From Osedax fenrisi (Eukaryota > Annelida > Polychaeta > Sabellida > Siboglinidae), in the NCBI GenBank assembly GCA_964019155.1, contig OZ025240.1:39446715-39510714 (forward strand): a stretch of 64,000 bases of DNA, given 5' to 3'. The notes under the pieces are model-generated. The model was not told where the DNA came from and made no database searches. It saw only the letters and a list, made by a program, of their open reading frames with translations. Shown here one piece after another: positions 39,001 to 54,100 of this stretch. The translations under genes and the position numbers were made by a program. How positions within the stretch are numbered: position 1 is the first letter of the stretch; each line of letters opens with the position of its first letter.

Positions 39001-40370
39001 GTACACACAACGCGCGATATTATAGTTTTAATCATTTAAATGCATTTGATAATTTGATAATTATATATAAATTTACAGTTATAAATGAATTACAATTCAA
39101 TATTAAATTTAAACTTTCAATTGATATTTGTGTAACTATATATTTTCATTCGATATATTCATATATATATATATATAAATGAATGTATGAATTGCGTCTC
39201 TTATTTATTTCACGAGTAAAGTTCAATTTTGAAATGCAATATCATAAGTGTAAATATCGTTGTTTGAAAACACATGTAAAAATAGAATTTATATCTATAA
39301 TTTTCATTCTAAAAACATGTGAAGTAGACAATCTAATGTATATTATGTATTTAATATATAAGTTGTCGCTTACAGACATGTACCAATATAATATTAATTG
39401 ACTTTTATTTAGAAAGCCATGCAAGCACCGTTTACTATACTTAGTACAATACATTATTAATAGGTAAGCCTGGATATCTCAATAATCTTCTGAAACGTAG
39501 AGCGTTATTGATGTAAATCAGAATATCGTATTCTATTCCTATTAATAATTCATTCATTCATTCATTCATACACACACTCGAGTTATATACACAATGAACA
39601 CGAACCTGTTTATTAAGTTGGTTCTGTCTCCTGAGCGCCACGATGATACTACCGTACAAGATGACGAACATGAACAGAGGTATTAGGTAATACACGAATA
39701 GCCAGCCTATGACGTAATCGATGTGTCAGAGAGAGTTACGTAATGCTATCTAGTGATTATATAGATTGTACGATAGAGGGAGAGAGAGAGATAGAAAGAG
39801 AGAGAAGGAGAAAGAGAGCGAGAGAGGGAGAGAGAGACTATTGATGAATTATGATATATCATCTAACTCCATAGAGTTATGATAATTAATACGCTTGTAT
39901 ACATATACCATCATTATATATCATCGTTATATATATCATTTATTATAAATACCCAAACTCTGTATATATACCTCGTATATATATAACAATGATATATTGT
40001 TTATTACGTAACGCTGGTCACAGAGAACCACAGATACCGACCACGTGAACACCTAGGTACGGAGTGGTGTGATAGCTGTACAGATCACGTGGTAGACCAC
40101 TGAGGTGCGTCACGTGATGACAGCGGGGAGTCGAAGTAGGCGTGTGTGATGAGATGCGGAGAGGTGTGTATGTGGATAGATGTGTCCGTATCCGAATTGC
40201 ACATCCGTATAAGTAGCGTTTACATGTGAACTATAGGGATATGTAGGTCATGGGAAGTGAACCTATATATTTTTAAACAAATATATCTTATAAAACTAAT
40301 ACATAAGATGAATATATAATAGTTAATATGCTTATATATAAGAGACTCATTTATGGGTGTATGATATACA

Positions 40371-40418
<48 letters not shown>

Positions 40419-43400
40419 TGTATATCATACACTCCTAAATGAGTCTCTTATATATAAGCATATTAACGCAACATATTCCACCGTGACTTTGCTATGACGA
40501 GTAACGTCCTTATCGGTGTCCTTACAGTCTGGGCACGTGCGGCGTGCGGCGCGGTGTGTTAACTGTCAAGTCGTACCTAAGATCACACGAAGCTGCGGCG
40601 GTGCTTATTTAAAGATAACGTTGTTGTCACGTGTTTCTATATATAAACACCGTTATAGCTAGCGTTATATTCATATACATCATTATATATCATTATATAT
40701 ATAGCGATAGTCGTGTGTGATGTATTACTTTGTATCGATGTAATATGTTTGATATATAAAAACGGGATTATTCTCAAATATATTCGCATATATGTCCCTA
40801 TAGTGTCGAATAATAGAAAACTCACCCATATATTCGATTACAACCATATATGGCTAATATATACATTTACAGTTTACCTAGATTGGTAGTCACATTATGT
40901 ATCTTAAACAGTCCCGGAGACTCGCTTTATGTGTTCTAAGATATGTCCTAAGATGGCCGACCATCACATATAAATTATTATTTAATCAAATTACATGTTG
41001 CAATTATATTTCAGTATAAATATATAATATAAATAAATATAAATAGTTATTTTGATATAATCGAAACTCATTTTATAAGCTTATATAGAAAAAAAAATCG
41101 AATTCATTTAAAAATAAATATTACTTGTTTGAATATTTGTTATCACGTGATTCTCGGCTATCTTATGACACACATAAATCCAGTCACCAGGTGTTTTTAA
41201 TAATGTTACATTAGCGATATTGCAATACAAATCTAGGTACAATACAAATCTGTGACAAGCATTCACATATTTCAACTATAGGCGTGGCTAGTCAAGTTCA
41301 AATTATTATATTACTAAAAATCTAATATATACTTTTGTAAAGCTACGGAGAACATGTTCGAACATATTGTAATAGATAGCGAGATAACAATAGAGGGAAA
41401 ATGTGCGAATTGTATGGTATACACGTGCACTGTTAAAAATAAGGGTATAACATTATGAAATATATGGTATAACATATGGAAATACGAGTTATACCATACA
41501 ATTACGTTAAATGGTATAAGATCACATATTATATGGTATAACATTTTATTTTGTTAGTTATACCATATAGATTAATTGAAATGGTATAAGATCACAAATT
41601 ATATAGTATAACATTTGTTTTTTTTAGTTATACCATATAGCTTAATTTAAATGGTATAAGATTACGAATTATATGGTATAACATTTGTAATTTGTAGTTA
41701 TACCATTAGCTATTAAATATAATGGTATAACTTTATGAATTATATGGTATACAATATGGAAATACCAGTTATACCATAACATTTTAAAATTAAGTTTATA
41801 TTTGATTGAAAATAAAATGTATAAGAATATAATTCATAATAGTATCCTTCATAATATCCTTAATATAACAGTTTACTTATTGTTGTGTTAAATTATTATA
41901 GACATAGCATGTATTGCTTCTAATTGCAATTAAACTGGTTTTCAGAAACTATATAGATTCCCCATAGGGAAATATGTATACATATACATATTTCCTATAT
42001 TTTATATACAAATACTTATAATTATTCGAGTATATGTATATATATATATATATATATAAATAATTCCATTTTATTTATTAACATATTCTATTTCCACTCT
42101 ACACTCAACATGAGAAGCATCTATTTTTCAACACATTACAATATACATTTAAAGGTATTTATACTACATTATATATATATACAAATTATATCATATTATA
42201 TATAATAATATAAAAGTTTATATAATATATAATTTTATAATATATTTATATATTATTTATAATATATAATTAAATTGTTAGAATATAATTATATAATTAT
42301 ATATATATATATATATATATATGTTATAAAGTCAAAGTTGTAGATAGGTATATCGATTAATGTAATATACATGTAAATGCATTTAGCATTACGTAACAGA
42401 AATCGATATATCTACATAAAACTTTAAACTAGATTTCGGTGTCTCGCTCTGTGTTAAATGCATATATGTCTATAGCCCTAGCCATGTAAATGTTTATTTT
42501 TCTGGTATTTTATATTGTTATCGTCTGTAAAGTATATTTCGTTATTTGTCTATAGAATAAATTCCACTCGGTGAGATTGCCTCATTCTTCGGTTTGCATC
42601 TCATTGGGTAGGTACTAATATTATTATTATTATTATTATGTTATATTATTATTATGTTCAACAGGTCTTTGCTTTGATTAATAAACTGTATTAGAACATT
42701 CACATTATTACATACATATATATTATAAAATTATGATAACTATATGCCAATCATTAATATGCAGGAAACTGTAGAATTATTTGCAGAATTTCAAATTTCA
42801 TTTAAAATATTATAAAAACTGCCGGAGAGGAATAGTGAGTTGATGGGGATGATAAAGCATATAACGTATATACACAAATATATAGACGAATATATTGATG
42901 TACGGGGGTATCGCTACTACGCAACCTGATCAAACAGGTAATTTAGTTATCTAATTAATAACATTAGTTAAATATCTATATAAAATAAATATGCAATTAT
43001 ATTTTATTAGTCCATGGATAGTATACTATATATCCATATATGGTCAATTATTTATTTTATTTTTAGTTCACAATGTAATTAAATTTAAATAATATTACTA
43101 ATAGGTATATATAAATAATGTTAACTGTTGTACAAATATTATCAATATCCTTCTTTCCTTAATCAAATATAGATTATAAAGTGTATAATTAAATATATAA
43201 TATAATATTTCCTAAAATAGATGCGGGAATCATATATTTTATGATGGGAGTTTGCGAATTATTGAAAAATGAATTTACAATGAAAATAAAGATAAGGTTA
43301 CTTAATAATTACTTAATAACTATTGATTTAATATTATAGTTATTTTATGATTTTCGTATGCTAATTCAAAAGTATAGTATACTCTATTATATATATAACT

Positions 43401-44864
43401 GCAGTAATTAATATAATATATTGGATTTTTATAATTACAATTCTAACGTATATAAAGTATACAATTATAAAGTATACTTTATATAGTATTATCATATATG
43501 ATATTAACTGTATAAAGTTTCTTATAAGATACATATTTATACTATTATATAATATACAATATTATTATTCATACTCTAGTATACTATATATATATATAAC
43601 TTATATAAATATTTGAATTTTAATTGCAGGAAATAATGACTCCATGGATACATGGATATATGCATATATCAGAAAAGAGGATGCTTATTATGTGTGTCGA
43701 TAATTGTTTGGTTTTCGTTCAAAATAATTTATTTCGTATTTTATTAAGTGGTATTGTTAATTTTATTTGTTTCACATAACATGTCCTACAAACATTAATT
43801 GTTTATGTAATTTTGTATCACGTTATTTATTTAAAAATGTATCTGTTAATAAACAATATTGTTACACCAAAATATGTGGTTTTTAGAAAATAAATTATCA
43901 TTATAAATGTCGATTCCATATATAAATTAATAATATAGAATAGTAAGTTATTATAAACACTGATATAAATTTAAATAAAATATAGTATAACTTTTAATAA
44001 ATTATGATATAACTTTATATAATATACATTTTAATAAATTATGGTATAACTTTAAATAAAATATAGTATAACTTTTAATAAATTATGGTATAACTTTATA
44101 TAATATATGGTATACATTTTAATAAATTATGGTATAACTTTATATCAAATATGGTATAACTTTTTATAAAATATGGTATAACTTTATATAATATATGGTA
44201 TAAATTATGGTATAACTTTATATCAAATATGGTATAACTTTTTATAAAATATGGTATAACTTTTTTAATTAGTTATACCGTAAATGGTATACCAGGGCGC
44301 CACGGGGTTATACCATTTGTTAATCAATGTTATACCATTTATTTCTAACAGTGTGGATACTTCACTTGATACCATATATGGTCAACTACAACGCATTTAC
44401 CTGCCACTAGAAACTATTCATTTATATAGATTTTCCGTGTCAATTTCACAACCACGCTTCCGTTTCTTTATGCGATATATTTATATTTTATACATGTAAT
44501 TTTGTTAATTATTGTATTTTTATAATAATAAATGTACTATGGTACATATATTATTATCATGTACATTATTTCACTTTTATTATATTTATATTTTTGGTGG
44601 AGTCCTTTCATCCCATTCAGGAACTTAGATGAAGTTTTCACTAATAAACATATGGCTCTAATGTCCATAATAATCCGCTCTCGTGTTAATGCATCAATGG
44701 TTTTAACAATAGCCTATCATTTATTTATACACAATTATATAGTTCACTTTTAAATATTATTTTAAGACCTATTTTAATGGTCCGGACGCCGTCCAGCGGA
44801 TGTGTCTTGAAACCGTGGGATATTGCTTGGGTGTCTGACGCCTTAGCCAACTGAGCCACACAAC

Positions 44865-44902
<38 letters not shown>

Positions 44903-45402
44903 GTGTGTATACAATGTATCCAAACTATACATGCATAATACAGTAATATATAGTAAGAGAAACCTTTTAATCACATTCTCGTTGTATTCAATTACATAAC
45001 CATTTTAATGAGCTAACCCCATTCTATATTGCTGTTCTCGGATTGATGTTACATACCGACACGTCAAGTATAGAACCATGACATTGTGACAGCATTAGTT
45101 TCATTATAAGGATTCAGAATATAGTATATATATACAACTATATGTATAGCTCAGTTGGCTAAGGCGTCAGATATACAATTATAAGGAAATGGCCCAAGCA
45201 ACCAAAAGTGTATTTCATGCAACCATATTTATTAGTTTTAATCATAGAGCTAGAAATAATTCTCTCTGGTTCTGTGGTTTCAATAGATAGGTTACAAAAC
45301 GTATACGATACTATAGTACGGCTGTAACCATATTTAGTAGTTTGAATAGAGAGGTTACAAATTGTATACGTTACTGTAGTGCATCAGTAACCACACACAC
45401 AT

Positions 45403-45455
<53 letters not shown>

Positions 45456-45558
45456 GTTACATCGTACTATAGTAACGTATACGTTTTATGTAGTAAATAT
45501 AATATAAATAAAGTAATATATATATATATACCTAAATGTAATATAAATAGAATATAAG

Positions 45559-45602
<44 letters not shown>

Positions 45603-45634
45603 TATATTATATTTATATTATATTGTATATGTAA

Positions 45635-45687
<53 letters not shown>

Positions 45688-46311
45688 ATAAAGTGAAGTC
45701 TGCAGATATATTGATTAATGTAACACACATTTATATCGAATTGAATTAAATTCAATTCGGTTATTACATAATATCGATATAAATATCGATATTAAATTTT
45801 TATTATTTGTATAAATTGTTATTCGTTTTGTATTTTATATTTGTTATCGTGTGTCTATTTCGTGTGATTTGTTTCCTATAAAAGTAATGCGGCTCGGTGA
45901 GATTGATACACTTTCGGTTCTGCGTCTCACCTGGTTGGTACATATTGTCATTGTCATCATTATTATTACTGTGTTATTATTATTTTTTATGTTATTATAC
46001 ATGTCTTCGTCAATAAAGTTATATACGAATAAACTTCACGTTGTTATATATATACCCAGTAAGTAAAGTAATCAGTGATAGTGGCACTATGGTGCCGCAT
46101 ATTAGTGCTATTTAAATTGCGGTACTAATAAATTATAGATAAATAATTATTTATCAAAGTTCTAGATGTATTTATTGCTACTTTGAACTTGAATGCATAC
46201 TATGCATTGTTTAGTATAAGTAACCGATGAACTTTAACTTAATGCCAGTTAACAATAAAAAGTATGCATAACATTATTACCTATACAACTTTTAATTGTA
46301 TATATATATGG

Positions 46312-46409
<98 letters not shown>

Positions 46410-49400
46410 AACTAATTATTATTTAATATTACAGAAATTAGCTCAACTGTATATGTGAAGACACCACCTCTTTCAATTATTTTGAAAGAAATGAAACAGA
46501 GATTTCAAAGGACGAACAAATAATTCTAATTATAATAATAATAATAATATAATAATAATCAGATTGGTTCGTCGTAATAAACGAGAATGAACCCAGGTAG
46601 ATATAGAAGTTCATTGAACTTATCGAGATATCTACCTGTCAGCAAAAGGAATGGAAAAAAAAACAAACAGTAATAAAATTTACAAAGATAAAATAAAATT
46701 GGAAATTAAAAGTAAAATATAAATATAAAGTAAAATTTTAAATATTAAAATAGTTAAAATACAAATAAATATTATATATATATAATAATAAAAATAATAA
46801 TAATAGATAAAAATAACAATAAAACAAGACGTGTACAAATAAAGAGGGAAAAACAACACATAGTTCATAAAACGACCACAACGAACGAATAGTATAAGGC
46901 TACCAACGTTCAGTAAGGATGTGCCAAGTCCTTAATACCTTGAGATGATCCCACCACAATCATACCGGTAAACTTAGTACTCGGCATATAATACACCACC
47001 GAACGCTACAATCAATAAATATTTATATATAAATAAATTTGTTTTATTATTTATATAACTATTGGTTTATGGTTACAGACAATAGTACGGAAATCCGGAT
47101 TTGTACTAGTACAATGTACTATGGTTACGTACAATAGTAAGAAAATCCGGATTGCGTTCATGTACATCGTAACTATTACAGAAACTTACCAAAAAACTGT
47201 TACAAATACTAGTACACAAGAACTGTTTCTGTACATGTACATTTTATGATTTTGGTTGCTTGGGGGGTTCAAACCTAGTCCGTACCATTAAAATAAATCT
47301 TTAAATAATATTACTAATTATCTAATATAATTGGTTATTAAATAAATGATCAACTCTCGTTAAAAGCACGGATCCATTAATATGAGAGCGTTTTCGAAGG
47401 GATATAGAGTCATATATGGATATAAGTGAAAACTTCATATAAATACCTCGATGGGATAAAAGGATACCACCAAAATAACAAAAAATATACATCTTTTATA
47501 TATGATTTACAAGGTCAATGTCATATGAAGTAAATCATACAATTTAGGTGTAATATGAAATTTAAAAATTGATAGAAATGTATCAGTAAGAATATGTATG
47601 CGTTAAGGAAGGTAAACAGTAAATACATATTTAGATAATAAGTATTTAAGTAAGTATAAGTACATTCATAGTTATATATTAGAATACATATTTCCCGTGT
47701 ATCATCGTGATGTTATAGTAACAAGGCGAGGAGGCGTGTAACAAACAACAGAACGTACAATACTACAGTAGTGCGAATACTTGTTTAGAAGGGAATATGT
47801 AATTTAATTATTAACTATAATATATTTTGTATATTATTATTTGATTTTAATTAATATATATTATAGTTAAGTATTATTATAATGGTTTATACATATATTT
47901 AAGGTACAATTTCATGACTACAAAAACTCATAAAATTTACAATTAATATTACCGACATGTTTATTTATTGATACCTATATATGCCTATAGGCTATCTATA
48001 GATATGCCTAGCTATGCCTATATATAGACCTATATGTATGTCTAGAGATATTTCTAGGCATGCTTATAAAGAGATGATAATATAGAGGAAAATAATACGG
48101 AACTGATATTTGACTAACATAAATATTAATCCTATTTCAATTAATTTATATTAGTATCATCGTTAATGTACATAAGTATAATTAGGTATACCTATGGGAA
48201 TACCTATATATTATACCCTATGTTATACCCTATATTATACCCTATGTTATACCATATAGTAGACAATTATACGTCTACGTGTTACATAACTTATTAGTAT
48301 TGTTAACGTAATAATAGATACACATCGTGAGATTATTATATTATAATGTTAATGTTTTACATAAATCTTTGTTCTTATCGATTTTATTACGCTGATTAAC
48401 ACAACGACAATTTGCTGAACTATAGTCCACATAATGTTATTAATAATTGTATTCTATAATTTGTGTATTTATATAATGATACGGTATTGATAAATAAATC
48501 ATAGTCGAAGACATGTAGACTCGTGTAGACATGTGTATACATGTGTAGACGTGTGTTAACCATCGATATAAAGAAAGTGGATAAGCAATTGACGCACGCA
48601 ATGCATGTAAAAGATAGACACGTGAATGACACTTTTATCGATAAATAAACAAAATGGTATCAATGATTTTGATTGGATATTAGTCATATTATATATGTCA
48701 AATATTAAAACAGTAGTCTTTTCGTCGAAATAGATTTAAGTGACTTCTATCTATATCAATGGATTTAAATTATAAATATCAATAAAATCAATAAAATAGT
48801 ATTATATCTTCAATTTAAATACACAAAATTACGAGGAATGTTGATATTATGTATTTTAAATATATAATTTTATTTTTAGTATAGATAGTACATTAAAATT
48901 GGTAGTGATTATCAATATATATATGATAAATACATATTATTATAAATACAAAGTAGTGGGCCAGATAGTGGGTTTCGACTGCAGCGCTCGTAGCGGATAG
49001 TGCCATACACTACATTCAATTGATTATCCACTTTCTTTATATCGATGGTGTTAACACATATAGAACAACAGATATCTACATCTAAACACATCTACATATA
49101 TACACATAAACACATATGCAAATAAATACACAAATAAGTACATACATACATACACAAGTACAAGTAAGAAAACACACATATATATAGAATGCGACAAATT
49201 TAAATAATTATAATATATACTATTAAAAATTAGGGTACAGCGAGTGCCTTTTTTAGGGTGTAAGTATTGTCCCCATAGCCGTACCCTAATTAGGATACAA
49301 TTTGAACAAATACGATCAGTACCCTAAAAATGATCAAACTGTACCCTACTATTTGTTAGCTGGTTGTACCCTACTTATATGATACCGTGTACCCTAATTC

Positions 49401-51052
49401 AATTGTGTGATATGTACCATAATTGAATTTGAAATATATGATTTGTAAATATAATAGTAAATTTAATAAGCACGTACCCTAATATTTAACATAGATGTAC
49501 CCTAATAAATAAATATATAGTACCCTAGTTAGTTTAAAGGTCGTGTACCCTATTTAGGATACATGGTAAATTTGTGATATTTTAACGTTATGTATACATA
49601 ATAAAGGTATACCCTATAAATTGAATTAGTTGTACCCTCATTTTTAACAGTGTAGTATATTTATTCGTTATAACGATTTTCTATTTATAAATAATAATAA
49701 TGTATATATAATAGATATTGTTTAGATTTTAAATATATGAAACATTACATAATAATATGTAGATAACATTTATTGTATTACGTACTATCATGAATGCCAT
49801 TAACCTTTTCATGTGGTATGGGTCTATACCACTAACCTAAGTGGTGTATACCACTAACCTATGGAGTGTACCACTAACCTAATGGGTGTATACCACTAAC
49901 CCATGGGGGTGTATACCACTAACCTATGGAGTAGTAATAATAGAAAGTGTCCATTGCCGGCCCGCTGAAAAGATATTCTCCGACACATATCTTCTTTTGT
50001 TTATCGAAATACGACTGCGATGATTCCAGGTGGAGGTTGGGGGTTACCAGGGGGTTAGCATAGAGTTACCATAGGGTTGTAATATGGTTAATAAAGGGTT
50101 ACAATAGTTGTATAATATAATGTCCATGTGGGTTGCAATAGAGGTTTACCAACGGATTAGTAGAGACTAATCATATGGTTATAATATGGTTTCATATATC
50201 TATTATAGATGTACCATAGTATACATTGATTTACTATATTGATGTACTACATTGATGGTTACCATGTCCGAGGGTTAACATAGGTTTAGCATATCATTCT
50301 AAGAGGGTTATCAGATTATATCAAATATTGTCCTAAAGAGAGATACATTACTTAATTCGAAAGCACATAATTCAATACACCACCTACATTAGTTGATATT
50401 CTTATCGGAACTAAAATATACATTATATTTTATCTCACATGTAAATAATGGAAATTATAGGTATACATTTTATTTGTTATTAAACACAAGTTAGTATTCA
50501 TCATAATTATATATTAGTTCAATTTAAGATTACATTTTAATAGTTTAATTTAATTTATGAAATAAATAATGTACCTATTTTATTGATTTGAACATTGATT
50601 AAAATTGATAAAAACTTCGATTAAAATATGTTTACATTTTGAATTATTATTTAGTGATTATTATATAAGTACTATATTATTTTCCTTGATTGATACTACT
50701 TTCACATACGACCATATATTACTCATAATTAAATTGACTAGACATTTAGTGATATATATTTACTTCTTTTTAATTTACTTCTGTAACCTCTAACCTGTAT
50801 GAAACCTGGGAATATCTCTATCGGGTTGATGACGTAGATAAACAGTACACACCACTTTAGATACGTGCTGTGGGATAAGAGCACGTATACATTAGCGCAC
50901 ACACACATAACATCGTGGATACTACTACTGATGCACTTACGTGGTGAATGTGGTGTGGGAGAACGGTTTGACTACCGCCATGTAACGCTCTATTGCGATT
51001 AGTAGTAAATTCAAAACCTGTGAAATAATAACGTAATTTATGAACACATATG

Positions 51053-51112
<60 letters not shown>

Positions 51113-54100
51113 TATAATAGAATATAACATATGTATAAATAAGAATGATATTCAACAAAGAAACAAAACAACGATAATATTTAATTTAATAAAAAGTCTA
51201 TAGATTATATAATAATATATAATAATTAATAGATTTAAATAATTAAATGACTACTACATATTAACTACAACATACATAGACACTACTCGTATTTATTAAA
51301 TAATTATAGGTATATATTTGCATCCGGATAAGATAGTATATATAGAATAGATAAGATATATATATATATAGAATTAAGGTATAACTCAATTATACATGGT
51401 ATTAAAATGATAATGATATACATTTTTTATTGACCTATATATTTCACCGATATAATATATAATATTATTAAAATATTGTGTTGACATGATTTATTAAAAA
51501 ATATTATATAAATAGGATTATTAGTGTATACATATGTGTATTATAAACATTTGTTATTAAGGGGGTTCGCAGCTTTGATGTATAAAATGTATTAAGATAA
51601 GAGATAATTTTGTTTGTATATATTTAAAAAAAAATTTAGAACCAAGGGTTTTGATCCATTTTCTATTCTGTAAATTACATATTGTTAACCAATATAATGT
51701 TAATAAATGTTACCTAATTTAAAAAAAAATAATTCACTGAAAATCCAAAATATTTTGAGGCAAAATATGATGCTAAATTAAATTAATTTTTGTTTTAATT
51801 TTGTATATGTTATTCTATATGTAATACATTTCTTTTAAGTAACCTTTATTATACATATAATAATAAAGCTACTGTGAAATTTTCATCATGTTTGGATAAT
51901 TATTAAGAGGACTAAACAATTTCTAAGTATACAAATAAATTTAAATTCAATATTCTGAGTAAATCGAGTTTAAAGTTTGACTACATTTTATTCTAACACC
52001 ACAAAGATTTAAATCTAGTATCATTAAAACTAGTACTAGAACATATCCTGGAGCTACCATAAATAGCGACCATGATTTAGTTGATTTGTGTGATAAAAGA
52101 AGAGTTTTAAATGCATTAAAAAAGAATAATTCAGACATAAAAGAGGAATATAGAGAAATAAATATTTCAATCCGAAAACAAATGAAAAATGCAAAAGAAA
52201 ATTGGATACAAGAACAATGTAATGCTATTAACGAAGATATGGCTAGAGGTAGATCCAATAAAAGAGCATATCAAATTTTAAAAACCCCAACAAATCCAAT
52301 AAAAAGGTAAACCATGATAATAGAAGACGAAAACCAAAACAATAAACGTATTGCTGATAATGAATCATTATTAAAAACATGGACAGAATATTGCAATAAT
52401 CTGTATAATTATCCAATTAAACCAAATATTAACAAATTAACTAATCATAATCAAAATAAAACTGACATTGAAGAAACACTGCCAATCCTAAAATCGGAAG
52501 TTGAAAATGCAATTTATATGCTAAAAAATGATAAAACCCCAGGAAATGACAACATTTCAGCTGAACTAATAAAGCATGGAGGAGAAAGCATAATCAAAAT
52601 ATATACAGAGATATGCCAAAATATATGGAAAACAAAAATATGGCCAGATCAATGGACAAAAACATTGATAATTCCTATTCCGAAAAAAGGTGACACAAAG
52701 AAATGCTCAAATTATCGAACACTAAGCCTAATACCACATCCGAGCAAAATTCTATTAAGAATAATATTAAATAGACTAATACCGCAAGCTGAACAAATTT
52801 TAGCTGAAGAGCAAGCAGGGTTCAGAAAATCAAGAAGCACTATTGAAAAAATTCTTAACAGTAGAATAATAATGGAGAAGCATATCGAAATTGAGAAAAA
52901 TGTGTACCATAACTATATTGACTTCAAGAAAGCCTTTGATAGAGTATGGCACAAAGGGCTATGGAGTGTCATGGGTCATTTTGGCATATCTCATGAAATT
53001 ATAAGAATAATTGAGTCGCTATATGAAAATTCGAATAGTGCTGTAATACTAAATAACAAGACAGGAGACTTCTTCCATACTACAGTTGGAGTAAGACAGG
53101 GTTATCTGTTATCCCCAGTGTTATTCAATATTTTCTTAGAACAAATCATGCAGGAAACACTCCATAACCACAAGTCAACTATATCTGTTGGTTGTAGGAT
53201 TATAAATAACCTTAGATTTGCTGACGATATCGATCTAATCGCTGGAACCAATTCCGAATTACAATAGCTTACTAATAGACTTTCTGAAGCTTCTAAAGAT
53301 TATGGGGTGGAAGTAAGCAAAGAGAAAAGCAAGACTATGGTAAATAGTAAAAATGAAAGTGCAAACATAATGATAGATGGAACCCTACTCGAAAATGTCA
53401 AAACATTTAAGTATCTTGGATCGACATTGAAATCAGATGGATCATCAGATAACGAATTACGAATACGATTAGCAACAGCAACCTCAGCAATGGTAAAACT
53501 TGGAACAATATGGCAAAGAAAAAAATTGCGTTCCATGTAAAATACAACCTCTATAAATCACTTATATTATCAATACTTCTCTACGGCTGCGAAACTTGGA
53601 CCATAATGGAAAAAGACGAAAAAATGATACAAGCATTCCAAAATAAATCGCATAGAAGATTACTGTGTATTACATATCGCCAAAGAAAAACAAATGACTA
53701 TATCCATGAAAAAATGATAAATCTAATAGGCAAATATGAACCACTCTTAAGCACTATAAAACGAAGAAAGCTTAAGTATTATGGTCATATTTGTCGACAC
53801 GATGGACTGGCCAAAATCATTCTACAAGGAAAAGTAGAATCCAAGAGGAAAAAAGGCCGGCCACGAAATAATTGGATGCACAATATAAATAAATGGACAG
53901 ATAGAAGTACTAGCGAACTAACACGGATGACGGAAGATCGCGGAAAATGGAAGAAATTTGTTGTTGATACTTGTCTGATGATTCCCCCTACGATTCAAGA
54001 GTCAAGGGAGTAAAAGTCAAAGTAAGTACATTTTATGGTAATATATGTTTATTATTTGTATTTTTGACAATATTTCTAGTATTATAATATTATAGAATAC

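Noticed and set aside
41440..44345. Dense short repeats that could be taken for a CRISPR-like array
   Set aside because: Motifs are 8 bp, occur in both orientations at irregular spacing, lie inside inverted termini, and the sequence is eukaryotic.
41428..44353. A Chapaev-type assignment based on CACTG ends
   Set aside because: The flanks show at most a 2-bp duplication rather than the 4 bp expected, so CACTA/EnSpm-like is the better fit, though not proven.
45140..45206. A functional tRNA gene
   Set aside because: Only the A-box half is tRNA-like; there is no B box, anticodon arm or acceptor pairing, and the same head is part of the SINE at 44593-44870.
42325..46040. Solo LTRs beginning TGTAA
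   Set aside because: Similarity between the two copies extends upstream of TGTAA to the TA arrays, so TGTAA is not a border.
51947..52258. Minus-strand frame of 103 codons
   Set aside because: It is the antisense shadow of the RTE linker read on the plus strand.
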